Assembly: GCA_024195265.1 (NCBI GenBank)
Contig: JAJLRJ010000004.1
Coordinates: 39,439,030-39,503,029, forward strand
Direction: 5' to 3'
From: Dendrophyllia cribrosa
Lineage: Eukaryota > Cnidaria > Anthozoa > Scleractinia > Dendrophylliidae
DNA length: 64,000 nucleotides
Position 1 is the stretch's first letter, and each line of letters begins with the position of its first letter. The position numbers and the translations under genes are program-made. Under the pieces are notes generated by a model that saw only the letters and a program-made list of their open reading frames with translations, made no database searches and was not told where the DNA came from. Positions 48,774 to 57,622 of this stretch are shown here, piece by piece.

Positions 48774-48786
48774 GTCTTTTGCGGAG

Positions 48787-49070
48787 ATAGTATCTAAGCT
48801 TCAGCCGGGGTAAATGCGTACTTCCATTTTTTATTTTAGTTTACGAAAAAAAAAAGGAATCTATAGGCTCATTCAGTTGTTCTTCTCCAAGGAAAGCTTC
48901 AGTAAAAGGCGAAAGATTTATACTACGTGTTGAAGAAAAACTAGAGTTAACGAGTTTAGCGGAGACCGACCTATGTTTAACGTAATGCGCTGAATCATGT
49001 GGGGCAAGTGAATCTTATGTACTACATATCATCAAAACACATGTTCCATGCACCTGACTGCGTTTCATTT
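48787..49070 (-). repeat. Diverged fragment of the U5 monomer
   Basis: Starts with the end piece of the monomer (48787-48821), then a diverged segment around a U5 relic and its upstream region, ending near ATCATCAAAACACATGTTCC. Similarity to the live units is clear but interrupted: older than the homogenised array. Confidence 0.8.
48844..48951 (-). pseudogene. Decayed U5 snRNA (copy 29)
   Basis: Loop I GCCTTTTAC survives at 48902-48910 with AAATCTTTC before it. The other side of the stem has changed (TGAAGCTTTCCTTGGAG), the Sm site is replaced by a long T run, and the whole 3' hairpin is missing between TTTAGTTTA and the CGAAAAA block. It could not form a normal U5 core particle. The upstream PSE-like block remains. 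Confidence 0.85.
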
Positions 49071-50079
49071 TCAGAAGTTTGATTGCGCGTTTGGTGGGTA
49101 TTTTCCTTCACCTATTAAAAAACGAAACATAAATACCTCGTCAAATGCGTACACGAACACTTGAGTGGGGGAGGTGGGGATTGATTTTTCATGTACGTAA
49201 ATGCCAGGGATAGAACTCTCCTAGAGTTTTCAGTCTATCGATAGCCGACGTCATTGGCTTATGTCTGCATTGAAAACGCTAACGAAGTATAACCAATCCG
49301 CCGCCGTTTTTTACGGCTGAAATTGCACCAAGAGTCTTAATACGGTCTTAATAGTCTAAATACAGTTTTCTTGTCAAAGGTAACAAGGCTTTCCGTTTTC
49401 TGTCTTCAACTGGTGATACAATTGCGGTGCGGCTTTATTTGAAATAACATGCACCGAGTGGATGTTGATAGCTGCCGAGGCCTCTGTCAGAAGTCATGTA
49501 CATGATAATGATGATGATGATAAAGAGAATGACGATGGTGACACCAAGATATCGCCAATATTCGACTGACAAAAAATGCCAGTTAAACATCTCCCAACGT
49601 GGGGTGCTAAACCGACCGTCCAACAATGTTGGACCAACATTGTTTGACCAACATTGTTGAAGACAACTGTAAAGGAGATGATGACGATAGCAATAAATGG
49701 CGTGCTAAAGATTCATATATGATAACAATAACGACGATGATGATGATGATAATGAAGACGATATGCATTTAATTCTATGTATCGGTATTACACTCGAATT
49801 ACTTTCGAACAGTTGTCACTAAATCCACGCACAATCTAATTGCTCATGCCGTTCTATTTATACAATTAGAAAAATACTAACATCAAACAGTGTGTTTACA
49901 ACTAAATATATTTATTTTATTTTTGCCGAATACAGATGTAGATGTAGATACAGTAAGATTTCGTTGTATGCGAATTCCTTTGAATAGAAAGATGGGATAA
50001 TTGTTTTGCTTTCTTAAGCAGTAACTGTTTATCAAGTAATTGGAATGGTGATATTTTTTATTGTATCAGTTGTAAGTAT
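49071..50079. other. Intergenic DNA with GAT/ATG simple repeats
   Basis: Simple GATGAT-type runs at about 49505-49545 and 49730-49760, and a short CCAACATTGTT tandem/inverted cluster at 49618-49660. The 63-codon minus frame at 49435-49626 reads through these repeats and looks like repeat-derived sequence. AATAAA on the minus strand at 49911-49916 may serve the gene at 50080-54732. Confidence 0.45.
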
Positions 50080-50269
50080 TTAAAGGGGCAATTCCGTGAA
50101 GTGAAGATTAGGCAGTGAGCGAACAGTCCATGTGTCCAGTGGATGTTTCTTCTTGAACATGCTCAACTGATTGGCCTCGAGTCTTTGTTTCAACCATTTT
50201 AACACTGCGAGCTTTTCGCGTTCCTTTAAATTCTGTCTGTGGACTTCATTCCTTCTGTTTTTAAAATTA
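50080..50269 (-). CDS. Exon 4 of the coiled-coil gene (last)
   Basis: Acceptor tract TTTTTTCCTTCACAG directly precedes. Encodes residues 94-155 plus a TAA stop. Contains the helix NLKEREKLAVLKWLKQRL and a tail with KKKHPLDTWTVRSLP. Confidence 0.75.
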
Positions 50270-53200
50270 CTGTGAAGGAAAAAAGTCAACAATTTAAGGC
50301 TAAGTATATCTTTTCCTTTCGCTTGGATTTGTTGATGCAGTGGACTCAAATACGACTAGTGGTTTAATCAATGCGCGACCGACTGCTAACAAGCTCTCGA
50401 AATGCCCCCCCCCCCCCCCCTCCCCCCCCGTCTTCAAATCCCTCCAACGACACCCCACGCCTCCGAGCCCCAGACCCCGAGAGCTTGTTCGCAGGCTACC
50501 CTACCTAGATAAGTAATCACATGCACGACTCTTAAATCGTTTTCAAATGCACTGAATTGATCAGTCTTAGAACACTATCCAATTTGGGTATTTTTTGCCA
50601 CAATACTGACTCGTAGAGAGATATATAGATAGATATCAAAACAATTCCTTACCATAAATTTTTGTTCAGTAACTCATCACATTTCTGATTATTATGGTCT
50701 AGCACCATTTCCTTATACGACATTTTTCGGTCCGAAGCTTTTCTTTCTTCGTCCATCTCAGTTGAACTGATCTCTAAATGAACTTCAGAAACCCTACAGG
50801 AAAACGCAGTCATTTAAAAAAAACAAAATCAGTTATAACGTCTATGTTATATGTTACCCAGTTTTATAAATATATACCATTTAAACGGCTCATGAAATGC
50901 ACCCTATCCCACCAGTGAAAATTAATTAAACTTGCTATTTTGGAAAATCAGGATCGATATAGATCAGATCAGCAATTTGTAAGTTCAGTTGAGAAGTAGA
51001 GAAAGAGTCAGGCAATTAAATCATTAGTTAAAAAATAAAAACAAAACAACAACCCTGAATAATAACTAAAATCGCCTCCCCAAAACAAACAAACAAACAA
51101 AACAACAACAACAAACAAAAAATCAAAAGCATAAAACTTAAAACGAAACTAATAACAGCAAAAAACGTGTGGTAATATGTCTATTGATCGTTTTTATCTA
51201 TGTAAGTAGTTTATTTTCTGGATTTGAGAGCAACATCAGAGCCGATAAGATGTTGAACAGAATGCAAAATGAGAGGACTTCGTCTTGGCAAAACTTAAAA
51301 GCCCGACGATCTTAATTAATTACAGAGTTACAGGGAAGATTATTTAAAAAATAGGTTCCTTCTGCATGTACCGGAGCACATGTTACGTAAAACAAAAGGA
51401 ACAAAGAACGACAATAATACAAATGCAAAACCGCAAGACCAAAAATACAATACCTCACAAACAATAGAAGACAATGAGTGGTTCATGGGTACCGGTACAT
51501 GCAGAAAGACCCAGAAAATACATAACTTTATATCGTCCGCCATTTTAGGTACTACAACATGGCGGCCGAATTTGCATTTTTAATAAATTCTTAAATTCAG
51601 CTAAATTTTCTTTAAATTTGTTTCATTTCAGTTCAAAGATTCAAAAGACCTCTGATTTGTATCCTCGCTTTGAAAAAAGTTGTTTACAAACTGAATGAAA
51701 AAAGACTTGTTTTTGTTTCGCACATTTATGCGCCGATCAATTCGAAACATCAACATCACCCCCCCGGGCAATGCCCCGGGCATTTGAACTTTTGAAGATC
51801 GACTTGTTCAAATTCCCGCCCCCTTGGGCGAAAATTGCATTCAAATACCCCACCATAGCACAGGATTTGATGGTCAAATGCCCCTCCTAAAGATCAAAAG
51901 TTTTTAGTGAGAATAAAAATTCAGTTTTTCTGATTTATTCTACCGAGTGTTTTCCTCGAGAATATACTCAACTGAACCGCGTATACTTTGCAACTGATAT
52001 TTCACTGCACGGCACTTCCGCTGTGGCCACCACATCGAAATGAATTTGTTATTGTTTGGGGATTTACTTTTCGGTAATTTTTTTTCTGAATTGAGTAATT
52101 CCTCGTGTGATCAACAAATGTTGCAAAAAATATTTAGCAAAGCGGTTGTAAAGTTGGGTTTTGAACAAATCGTTTGCAAGCGTTATTCCACCAAGTGAAA
52201 ATTTATTAATCTAAATGCATTTTATAGCAACTGACAAATGTTTCCTGAGAGAAAGGTTGTTGTTCATTCTGATTTGACAGTGTTTTTTCTTTTCAATTAA
52301 TGGCCGTTTAAGATCTGCGGATCTGCGGACTGGCAATACAGTCAGCCACCTTGACAAGTTTCGAAATCTCTTGTACGCGTTGAATAGCAGTTGAAGCTAT
52401 ATTTTAAAAATCTACAATTTACAAATCTTCAAAAACATTGCAAAACTTTGTTAGCCCCTTTTTCACTTGCCACTAACAAAAACGATATTTTTTCCTTTAA
52501 TAGGCCTCTACTAAAAAAAAAACGTATTTGGAACACTTTCGGTTCAAATTCCCCACCCCACCTGGGCAAAGTCAAATTCCCCACCCCCGGGATGGCCTTT
52601 CGCATCAAATGCCCGACTCCCCGGGCATAGAAAATGTTCAAATGCCCGGGGCATGCCCGGGGGGGGGGGGGGGGGGGATGTTGATGTTTCGAATTGATCG
52701 GCGCATTAGACGCTTAGCTGCACCGCCAAATATTTTAATATGCCATATCTCCAAAGAAATGAAATGTATTGACATGAAACATGGCACAACGATTACTATT
52801 GCTGATAGAGCAGTTCTCAATTGAGTGTCGTCAGAAACCCATAAGTGGGTTGAAACGTGTAACGCGCATTCACAGCTTCCGAATATTCATTTTTTGCTTA
52901 GTACCATATTTGGAAACCCCTCGGTCCCTCGTGATTGAAAGCAAGCTGTTCTAGCGAATTGATTGGTTAATATTTTTATCTTGATTTTCCAAATATGGCT
53001 GTAACAACGTCTTGACAAATCGAAAAATCGGAAGCCTGTTTTGAAGCGTACAGAGACAGTTGCACGTTTCAACCCACTTATGGGTTTCTGGTGTCGTAAA
53101 ACCAAAACCAAAGTAATTACTCTGACTAATCATCGCAGTCGTAAACAATCCAATGAACCAATCAGAGCTCGAAGCAATAACATGTCGGCGGCGCCAAGCG

Positions 53201-54732
53201 CGGGAAAACGCGTGCGAGCAAGTCACGATTGGTTTTGGTTTTACTTCTGATTGGTCGAGAAAATGGGGCGAGATTTTTTAGCCAATCACAAAGCGTAGCA
53301 ATGCAAAACCAAAGCAATTGTGCAATTACTTTCGACATTCAATTGAATCAAAACTGCTCTATAAAGAACCTGTTACTGAAAAGAGGGACCGTGTAGAATA
53401 GACTGTCAGAATGATGTCAGGTGAAAACGAAGACTATTATATTGCGTTATTTTTTTTGATTTTATCCCTCTTAAAACCCCGAAACTTCGTATTCGGAGTG
53501 TAAACTTACTCATTTTTCATGCGTTCGTATCGTTCCTGAAGAAGTTCAAGGACTTCCCCTGCTTCCTCTAAACGTTTTATCAGCTTTCTGTTAATTAAAA
53601 AAATAACAGATCCTTTTAATAAAGTTTGGGCCATTTGGAAGTATAATGAAGACTTCAACTTCAACGTGTACTTGCAGCCGACGCCAAGCGCGGGAAAATG
53701 CGCGTGAGCAAGTTATGATTGGTTTCTGTTTTACTTCTGATTGGTCAAAGAAAGAAGAACGAGCGTTTGTAACCAATCACAAAGCGGCGTAGTACAGTAA
53801 AAAACCCGCATTAAAGAAACTGCGGATTAAGAACCTCCAGGCTGAAATTTGACCAATTAAGCACCTAATATATAAGAACCGCTTCAGCCTGACAAATGAA
53901 GCACTTCGTTATTCGAAAAATTTCTAAAACACTGGTGCAAACCCAAGTGTGCTTTAAGGGTCACTGGAAACGCACAGTACAGTACAAAAACTAAATCCAT
54001 GCAACATAAATACAGTAAAAACCCGTATAAGAAAACTGCGGATATCTTATTAATTATAATTATTATACAGTTAATGTTTAGTGTGATTATGACTATGAAT
54101 ATATGAAAATCATATATGTGAACTGCGTATAAACATGAATGAAATTTGTGATCCTCGCAATGTGCTTTCAACTTATTTAAGTTGAAAGCACATTGCGAGG
54201 ATCACAAATTTCGTTCACGTTTAATGTGATTACTAGACCTGTCTCTAATTATATTATAGCAAATTTTAAGTAGATACACCATCAGAAATAATTTTTTTCA
54301 CCCTATAAGTAAGAATCTGTTTAAGAACCGCCGTCCTATTCAGCCTGATTTCTCACTACCTATCTAATATATAAGAACCATTTTAGCTTGTCGCAGAAAA
54401 TCACGGGTTCTTTTATATAGGTTTTTTACTGTAATGCAAAACCATAGCAGCCGCGAATTATTTTCCGGACACTCCATTAAAAACTACTGATAATAGAGAA
54501 AGAGAAGGATCAGCCCTATTTTGTCTCCTTCAGAAGCCAAACTTTTCATATACTTCTAGGGAACAAACGAAAAAAACTGACACAATTTAAACTGACAGTA
54601 CCTAACTCTTGAGAAAAATGCATTGTAAAGACGGTTTCTGAAAAAGGCAAAACGGCGTTAACTGACGACTTACCTTTTAGAACGGGCTTTTTCTTTTCTC
54701 TCCAACATATACGTGCTATACGTTTGTCCCAT
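50080..54732 (-). CDS. Four-exon gene: myristoylation-motif coiled-coil protein
   Basis: Assembled from splice sites: exons 54674-54732, 53510-53587, 50653-50793 and 50080-50269. They total 468 nt, 155 codons plus stop. All three introns are GT-AG with strong donors (GTAAGT, GTAAGT, GTAAGG) and acceptors, and every junction keeps frame with a codon split after its second base. The ATG has A at -3 and G at +4, and a TAA lies in frame upstream. The protein starts MGQTYS, fitting the N-myristoylation pattern MGxxxS/T. A basic cluster (ERKEKARSKRK, residues 11-21) follows, then likely helical coiled coils at about 21-46 and 107-130. Myristoyl plus basic residues suggests inner-membrane attachment (inference). 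No family recognised. Introns are loaded with mobile elements. Confidence 0.75.
50270..50652 (-). other. Intron 3 with a poly-C tract
   Basis: Contains C tracts at about 50405-50428 with AGCTTGTTCGCAGGC-type flanking repeat sequence. Confidence 0.6.
50653..50793 (-). CDS. Exon 3 of the coiled-coil gene
   Basis: Acceptor TTTTCCTGTAG, donor ATG/GTAAGG. Residues 47-92 and parts of 46 and 93. Charged helical sequence (MDEERKASDRKMSYKEMV). Confidence 0.75.
51729..52705. mobile_element. Harbinger-like non-autonomous element, 977 bp
   Basis: Long terminal inverted repeats starting TGCGCCGATCAATTCGAAAC (51729) and ending in its complement (52705), flanked by TTA on both sides (51726-51728 and 52706-52708). 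A 3-bp TWA duplication is typical of PIF/Harbinger. The ends continue into a CCCGGGCAATGCCCGGG-type inner repeat with C/G runs. No transposase frame. Lies in intron 2 of the coiled-coil gene. Confidence 0.75.
52832..53090. mobile_element. 259-bp MITE with a 7-bp target duplication
   Basis: Perfect 28-bp terminal inverted repeats beginning CAGAAACCCATAAGTGGG (52832) and ending CCCACTTATGGGTTTCTG (53090). Flanked by GTGTCGT at 52825-52831 and 53091-53097. It inserted at the edge of the R1 repeat that follows. Related to the 32-bp element at 54933-54964. Confidence 0.85.
53094..53362. repeat. Interspersed repeat family R1, copy B
   Basis: Nearly the same as 1278-1543 from GTAAAACCAAAACC to ACTGCTCTAT. 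Its left edge is shared with the target duplication of the adjoining MITE. Confidence 0.75.
53510..53587 (-). CDS. Exon 2 of the coiled-coil gene
   Basis: Acceptor TTAATTAACAG, donor ATGA/GTAAGT. Residues 21-45 and parts of 20 and 46; heptad-like leucines in KLIKRLEEAGEVLELLQ. Confidence 0.75.
53670..53793. repeat. Interspersed repeat family R1, partial copy C
   Basis: Matches the centre and right part of the R1 unit (GCCAAGCGCGGGAAAA, TTTTACTTCTGATTGGTC, ACCAATCACAAAGC). Sits in intron 1 of the coiled-coil gene. Confidence 0.65.
54137..54218. repeat. Hairpin with ~37-bp near-perfect arms
   Basis: GATCCTCGCAATGTGCTTTC and its complement face each other across a ~6-base loop (54174-54179). 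The arms (54137-54173 and 54180-54218) match with at most one or two differences. Intronic, fold-back element or element end. Confidence 0.8.
54674..54732 (-). CDS. Exon 1 of the coiled-coil gene (start)
   Basis: ATG at 54732-54730 in AAAAATGG context; donor AAAAG/GTAAGT. Encodes residues 1-19 and two bases of codon 20: the myristoylation motif and basic cluster. Confidence 0.75.
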
Positions 54733-55126
54733 TTTTAAAACGTATTCGCGTGGTTCAATTTAACGAAATACTGGGTTTCCGAAGAGGCGTTTTTTTTTTC
54801 GAGTTTTTGCATTAATTATGACGTAAATAAGAGTGCCAACAGCGCGCGCATGATATAGTCAAATCTGATTCAGTTTGGACGGCTTTTATCCTTTCGTCTG
54901 ACACTCACTCGAGCAAAATAGTTTAATTTAATCAGAAACCCATAAGGGTCCTTATGAGTTTCTGATTTAATTTCATTACAGCACTTCTGTAATGAACCGC
55001 TAATATAACCGGGAATCTCTGGTTTGCCGCTCGTGTTATGATCTTTATACCAGTTGATGGTTGACCTGATTATGAGCTATACCTGATGCGAGGAGTCATT
55101 TGCGCTAAGGGTTATAGCTAAGTCGT

Positions 55127-55163
<37 letters not shown>

Positions 55164-55399
55164 GCGGGAGCCCGGGAGAATAGGGGGCGGGATGAGTACG
55201 GAAGACGGGAGAGGAAGGATTGTTATGATTTTACATGATTTATTGTGTGTCCCCAATTAGTGCCATTTAGGCGCTAGAACGACCAGACACTATAATAAAG
55301 TTTATGTATGTATGTATGTATGTAAGGGGCGGGATGCGGGAGTTCTAACAGGGCAGTGGAAAGAATTAATTTACAGGGCGGCGGGAGCAACACGTAAGG
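54733..55399. other. Upstream of the coiled-coil gene; poly-G tract and TATG microsatellite
   Basis: TTACGTCATAA (CRE/ATF-like on the minus strand, about 54818-54828) lies ~90 bp upstream of the ATG. G run at about 55128-55160 and TATG repeats at about 55308-55324. No further gene seen. Confidence 0.45.
54933..54964. mobile_element. 32-bp micro-element with a 7-bp target duplication
   Basis: CAGAAACCCATAAGGG is followed at once by TCCTTATGAGTTTCTG, an imperfect palindrome made of two end sequences like those of the MITE at 52832-53090. It is flanked by ATTTAAT on both sides (54926-54932 and 54965-54971). An element reduced to little more than its inverted ends. Confidence 0.75.
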
Positions 55400-55740
55400 G
55401 CTGGTTCCAACTAGCGACGTAATCGGAAGCGGAGTCGGAGTCGGAAGCGTAAGGATCCTTACGTTCTAGTGTAAATTAAAAAACGGAGTAAATATTATAT
55501 TGTAATTAAATGAGGAAATTAAAAAAAAAAAAAAACGGAGTCGCAATCGGAATCGGAAGCTCGACGGAATCGGAATCGGAAGGATCAGAAGGTTTCCTTT
55601 TTCTTCCGATTACGCTTCTGCTTCCGTCGCTTATTATCCGCTTACGTCGTTTTGATTTCCACTAGATCGTAAGGTTCTTACGATTCCGATTCCGCTTACG
55701 ATTCCGCTTACGTCGCTTACGTCGCTAGTGGGAACCAAGC
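55400..55740. mobile_element. MITE with a TCGGAAGCGG-type repetitive interior
   Basis: Ends GCTGGTTCCAACTAGCGACG and CGTCGCTAGTGGGAACCAAGC are inverted. The interior is built of CGGAATCGGAAGC repeats on the left and the complementary TTCCGCTTACG repeats on the right, with an AT-rich centre. Non-coding; target duplication unclear. Confidence 0.75.
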
Positions 55741-56460
55741 TTTAAAGGGGTGGGAGAAAAAGATACGGGAAGCGGGAGGTTCTGACTCCCCTCCCCCCCC
55801 CCCCTGTCCCCCTTCCCCTAAGTCGACGTGAAAGACTTTTCTTAGAAGGTGTGGTTGCCGGAAGGAATTCCTTACCCATCCAAGTTCCTTACCTGGGTCT
55901 GCTCTGTGATAGCACAGATGAATGCCCTAGAATAAATAAACAGCTAAACCTTATCTTCTGTTTACTACTCATTGAATCAGTGAACAAGACAAAGCAAATC
56001 GCGGTGATGGTCTCGATATTTTGGTTAAACAAGGGAAGTCAAAATGTTAATTCCTATTTAGCAATGTTCTTAAATGCGCCCAACCTCGGCACATTTAGTT
56101 CACTTTATAAATTGAGTAACCTTGACCGTGCTGATCAAGAGATCAACACAGGTGGGCACATTTCAACTTTTCCCTGGGAAACCGGATATTGATCTCGTGA
56201 TCAGCTCAGTTTTATTTATAAACAAAATGTGCCGATTTAGTACCAAAATAACAAGGATTTCACTTGATAACACTTCATTCAAAGTGCTCTTTATGTTAGC
56301 ACTCCATGTTTATATATTTATTACTTCCTTTAATAGTCATACATGCAATGCCTATACATGTAGGCCCGGTACTAATCAAAATCTATTTTTCCAGAAAAAA
56401 ACTAATGTTGGACGTCAAATAAGAGCACGAATTTTAACTCTGCTTTATCATCATGAATAT
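55741..56460. other. Poly-C/G debris and unassigned open frames
   Basis: C run near 55792-55804. A 113-codon frame at 55851-56192 begins GTG, has no recognisable domain and no splice context. It may belong to the mobile-element relic that follows. Confidence 0.35.
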
Positions 56461-56770
56461 TTTAAACAACAGATACTGGAATATAACCTGACCTGTGAAA
56501 CCAAAAATTTTATCTTTATGATTCATGTAACCACTGCAATTTACAATACATCGGAGAGAGTAAACAATGCTTAAAAGACGGATTTAAAGGCCTTACCATC
56601 GATAATTCTAACACCAAATCTAAACCTATAACCCTATAATCCCCATTGAAAAAGTGTTTTCCAAATGAGACTCGTAAGGCCAGGTAACATGAGGTAAGCC
56701 TTTTTAATCTCAAAGCGGCCGGAACACTTGAACCTTATGGCCTCAACATCCGAGAAGCAACATACTAGAT
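56461..56770 (+). pseudogene. GIY-YIG endonuclease relic, Penelope-like element
   Basis: One frame reads NLTCETKNFIFMIH; after a one-base shift the next reads CNHCNLQYIGESKQCLKD, which contains the YIG of the GIY-YIG pattern. Near 56710 the segment NLKAAGTLEPYGLN matches the C-terminal end common in these domains. Stops and frameshifts break it, so it is dead. Assignment to Penelope-like retroelements is from remembered domain pattern; other GIY-YIG sources are possible. Confidence 0.6.
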
Positions 56771-56991
56771 ATTTAGTTTCCTTTTTTATTATTTAATTTA
56801 ATTTTATGTTATTTTCCTAGTGTCAATCTATGTCACCAGTCTTACGTATTTCCGAATACACAAAAGCTATTACTCTATAACACGTATACCAATGTAAATT
56901 TTCCTCATTCAGTACCTGTAGAAAGCTGGTTTGGCCAGCCGGAATATACTCTTAAAAAAAAAAAACTAAAAAAAATCTATCTGCATTCGTA

Positions 56992-57254
56992 CCCGGGGGG
57001 AGAATGGGAGGGGGGTGACTCCCATTTAAAATTGACGGGGGTGAACGTAAAAAATTTTGAAAGGAAGCCCTAAAGTTACCAGAAGTCATTTTGTGTGTTT
57101 GACTCACATGAATTTTTTAATACCCCTAAGAGGTCCCAAGTCTGTCTGAAAAATTGTTCGTTACTGACCCCGATATCAAAAGAACTCTGATGGTGGTCGT
57201 TTTCGATTAGGTATGACCATCATTCCGCTCACTTTTGTATGGGAGCCCCCCGGG
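56992..57254. mobile_element. 263-bp poly-G-ended MITE with TA duplication
   Basis: Starts CCCGGGGGGAG and ends GCCCCCCGGG, flanked by TA on both sides (56990-56991 and 57255-57256). Inner ends are inverted: GACTCCCATTTAAAATTGAC against CACTTTTGTATGGGAG. The clearest full copy of the poly-G-ended family also seen at 14274-14436 and 13365-13445. Confidence 0.8.
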
Positions 57255-57499
57255 TAAGTCTCAACTGTACATGTGGTCGACGAGATTTGGTCACGCTAGG
57301 TTGCTTTGATTTCGTGACATAGGCGAATTTGGCTGTCTTGCGGTTTCCTGTGTGTTTGTTCTGTCGTTGTAGGGTGGGCTTTTGTGGTCAGTGTAATTGT
57401 CTGTGACAACCATCCTCTTACGTCTGCCAAGCGCGTGTTTTGAAAGGAACGTAGAACGTTTATGCCTTTTAATTCATGTGTGGACGATGATAGGGAAGC

Positions 57500-57622
57500 A
57501 CTGTTTTAACCGTGCAGTTTTGTCAGTGTAGAGGGATCATTTTTTCGCGCGCCTGCCGGGATCAAAGACGCTCGATGAAAAAGCCAAAATCTGTCTTTGC
57601 TTTATGCGTCACCGGTAATTTG
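57500..57622 (+). other. Candidate 5' non-coding exon of the ankyrin gene
   Basis: Ends in an ideal donor (GTAAGTAAG). Joining it to the acceptor near 59628 gives a leader with a short upstream ORF (ATG at 57575, MKKPKSVFALC...), which stops soon after the junction, ahead of the ankyrin ATG. The start is arbitrary; RNA evidence is absent. Confidence 0.3.

Larger units (their letters stand above)
19391..48783 (-). repeat. U5 snRNA tandem array, 1,063-bp monomer, ~27.65 copies
   Basis: The anchor ATGTGAAATTGCAACC occurs at 19398, 20461, 21524 and so on to 48098. That is 27 periods spanning 28,700 bp, exactly 27 x 1063 minus 1. The missing base is in copy 16, where a run of 10 T is 9 T (about 36175-36183). 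The only interior substitution I noticed is G to T at 45246 (copy 25). All units are head to tail. Each has a U5 gene on the minus strand and a convergent-side ORF on the plus strand. The last unit is cut at about 48783, where it jumps to the unit's end sequence. The 18-28 kb of near-identity implies recent expansion or continuing homogenisation; an assembler-generated copy number is also possible. Confidence 0.97.

Noticed and set aside
19391..48783. CRISPR-like or protein-coding satellite interpretation of the array
   Set aside because: The period is 1,063 bp with no spacers, and the unit contains a full U5 snRNA, which explains its retention better.
49435..49626. Minus-strand frame with an Ile-rich membrane-like stretch
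   Set aside because: The hydrophobic stretch is the translation of a GATGAT simple repeat.
55851..56192. 113-codon frame
   Set aside because: Begins GTG, no domain or splice sites; more likely chance or mobile-element debris.
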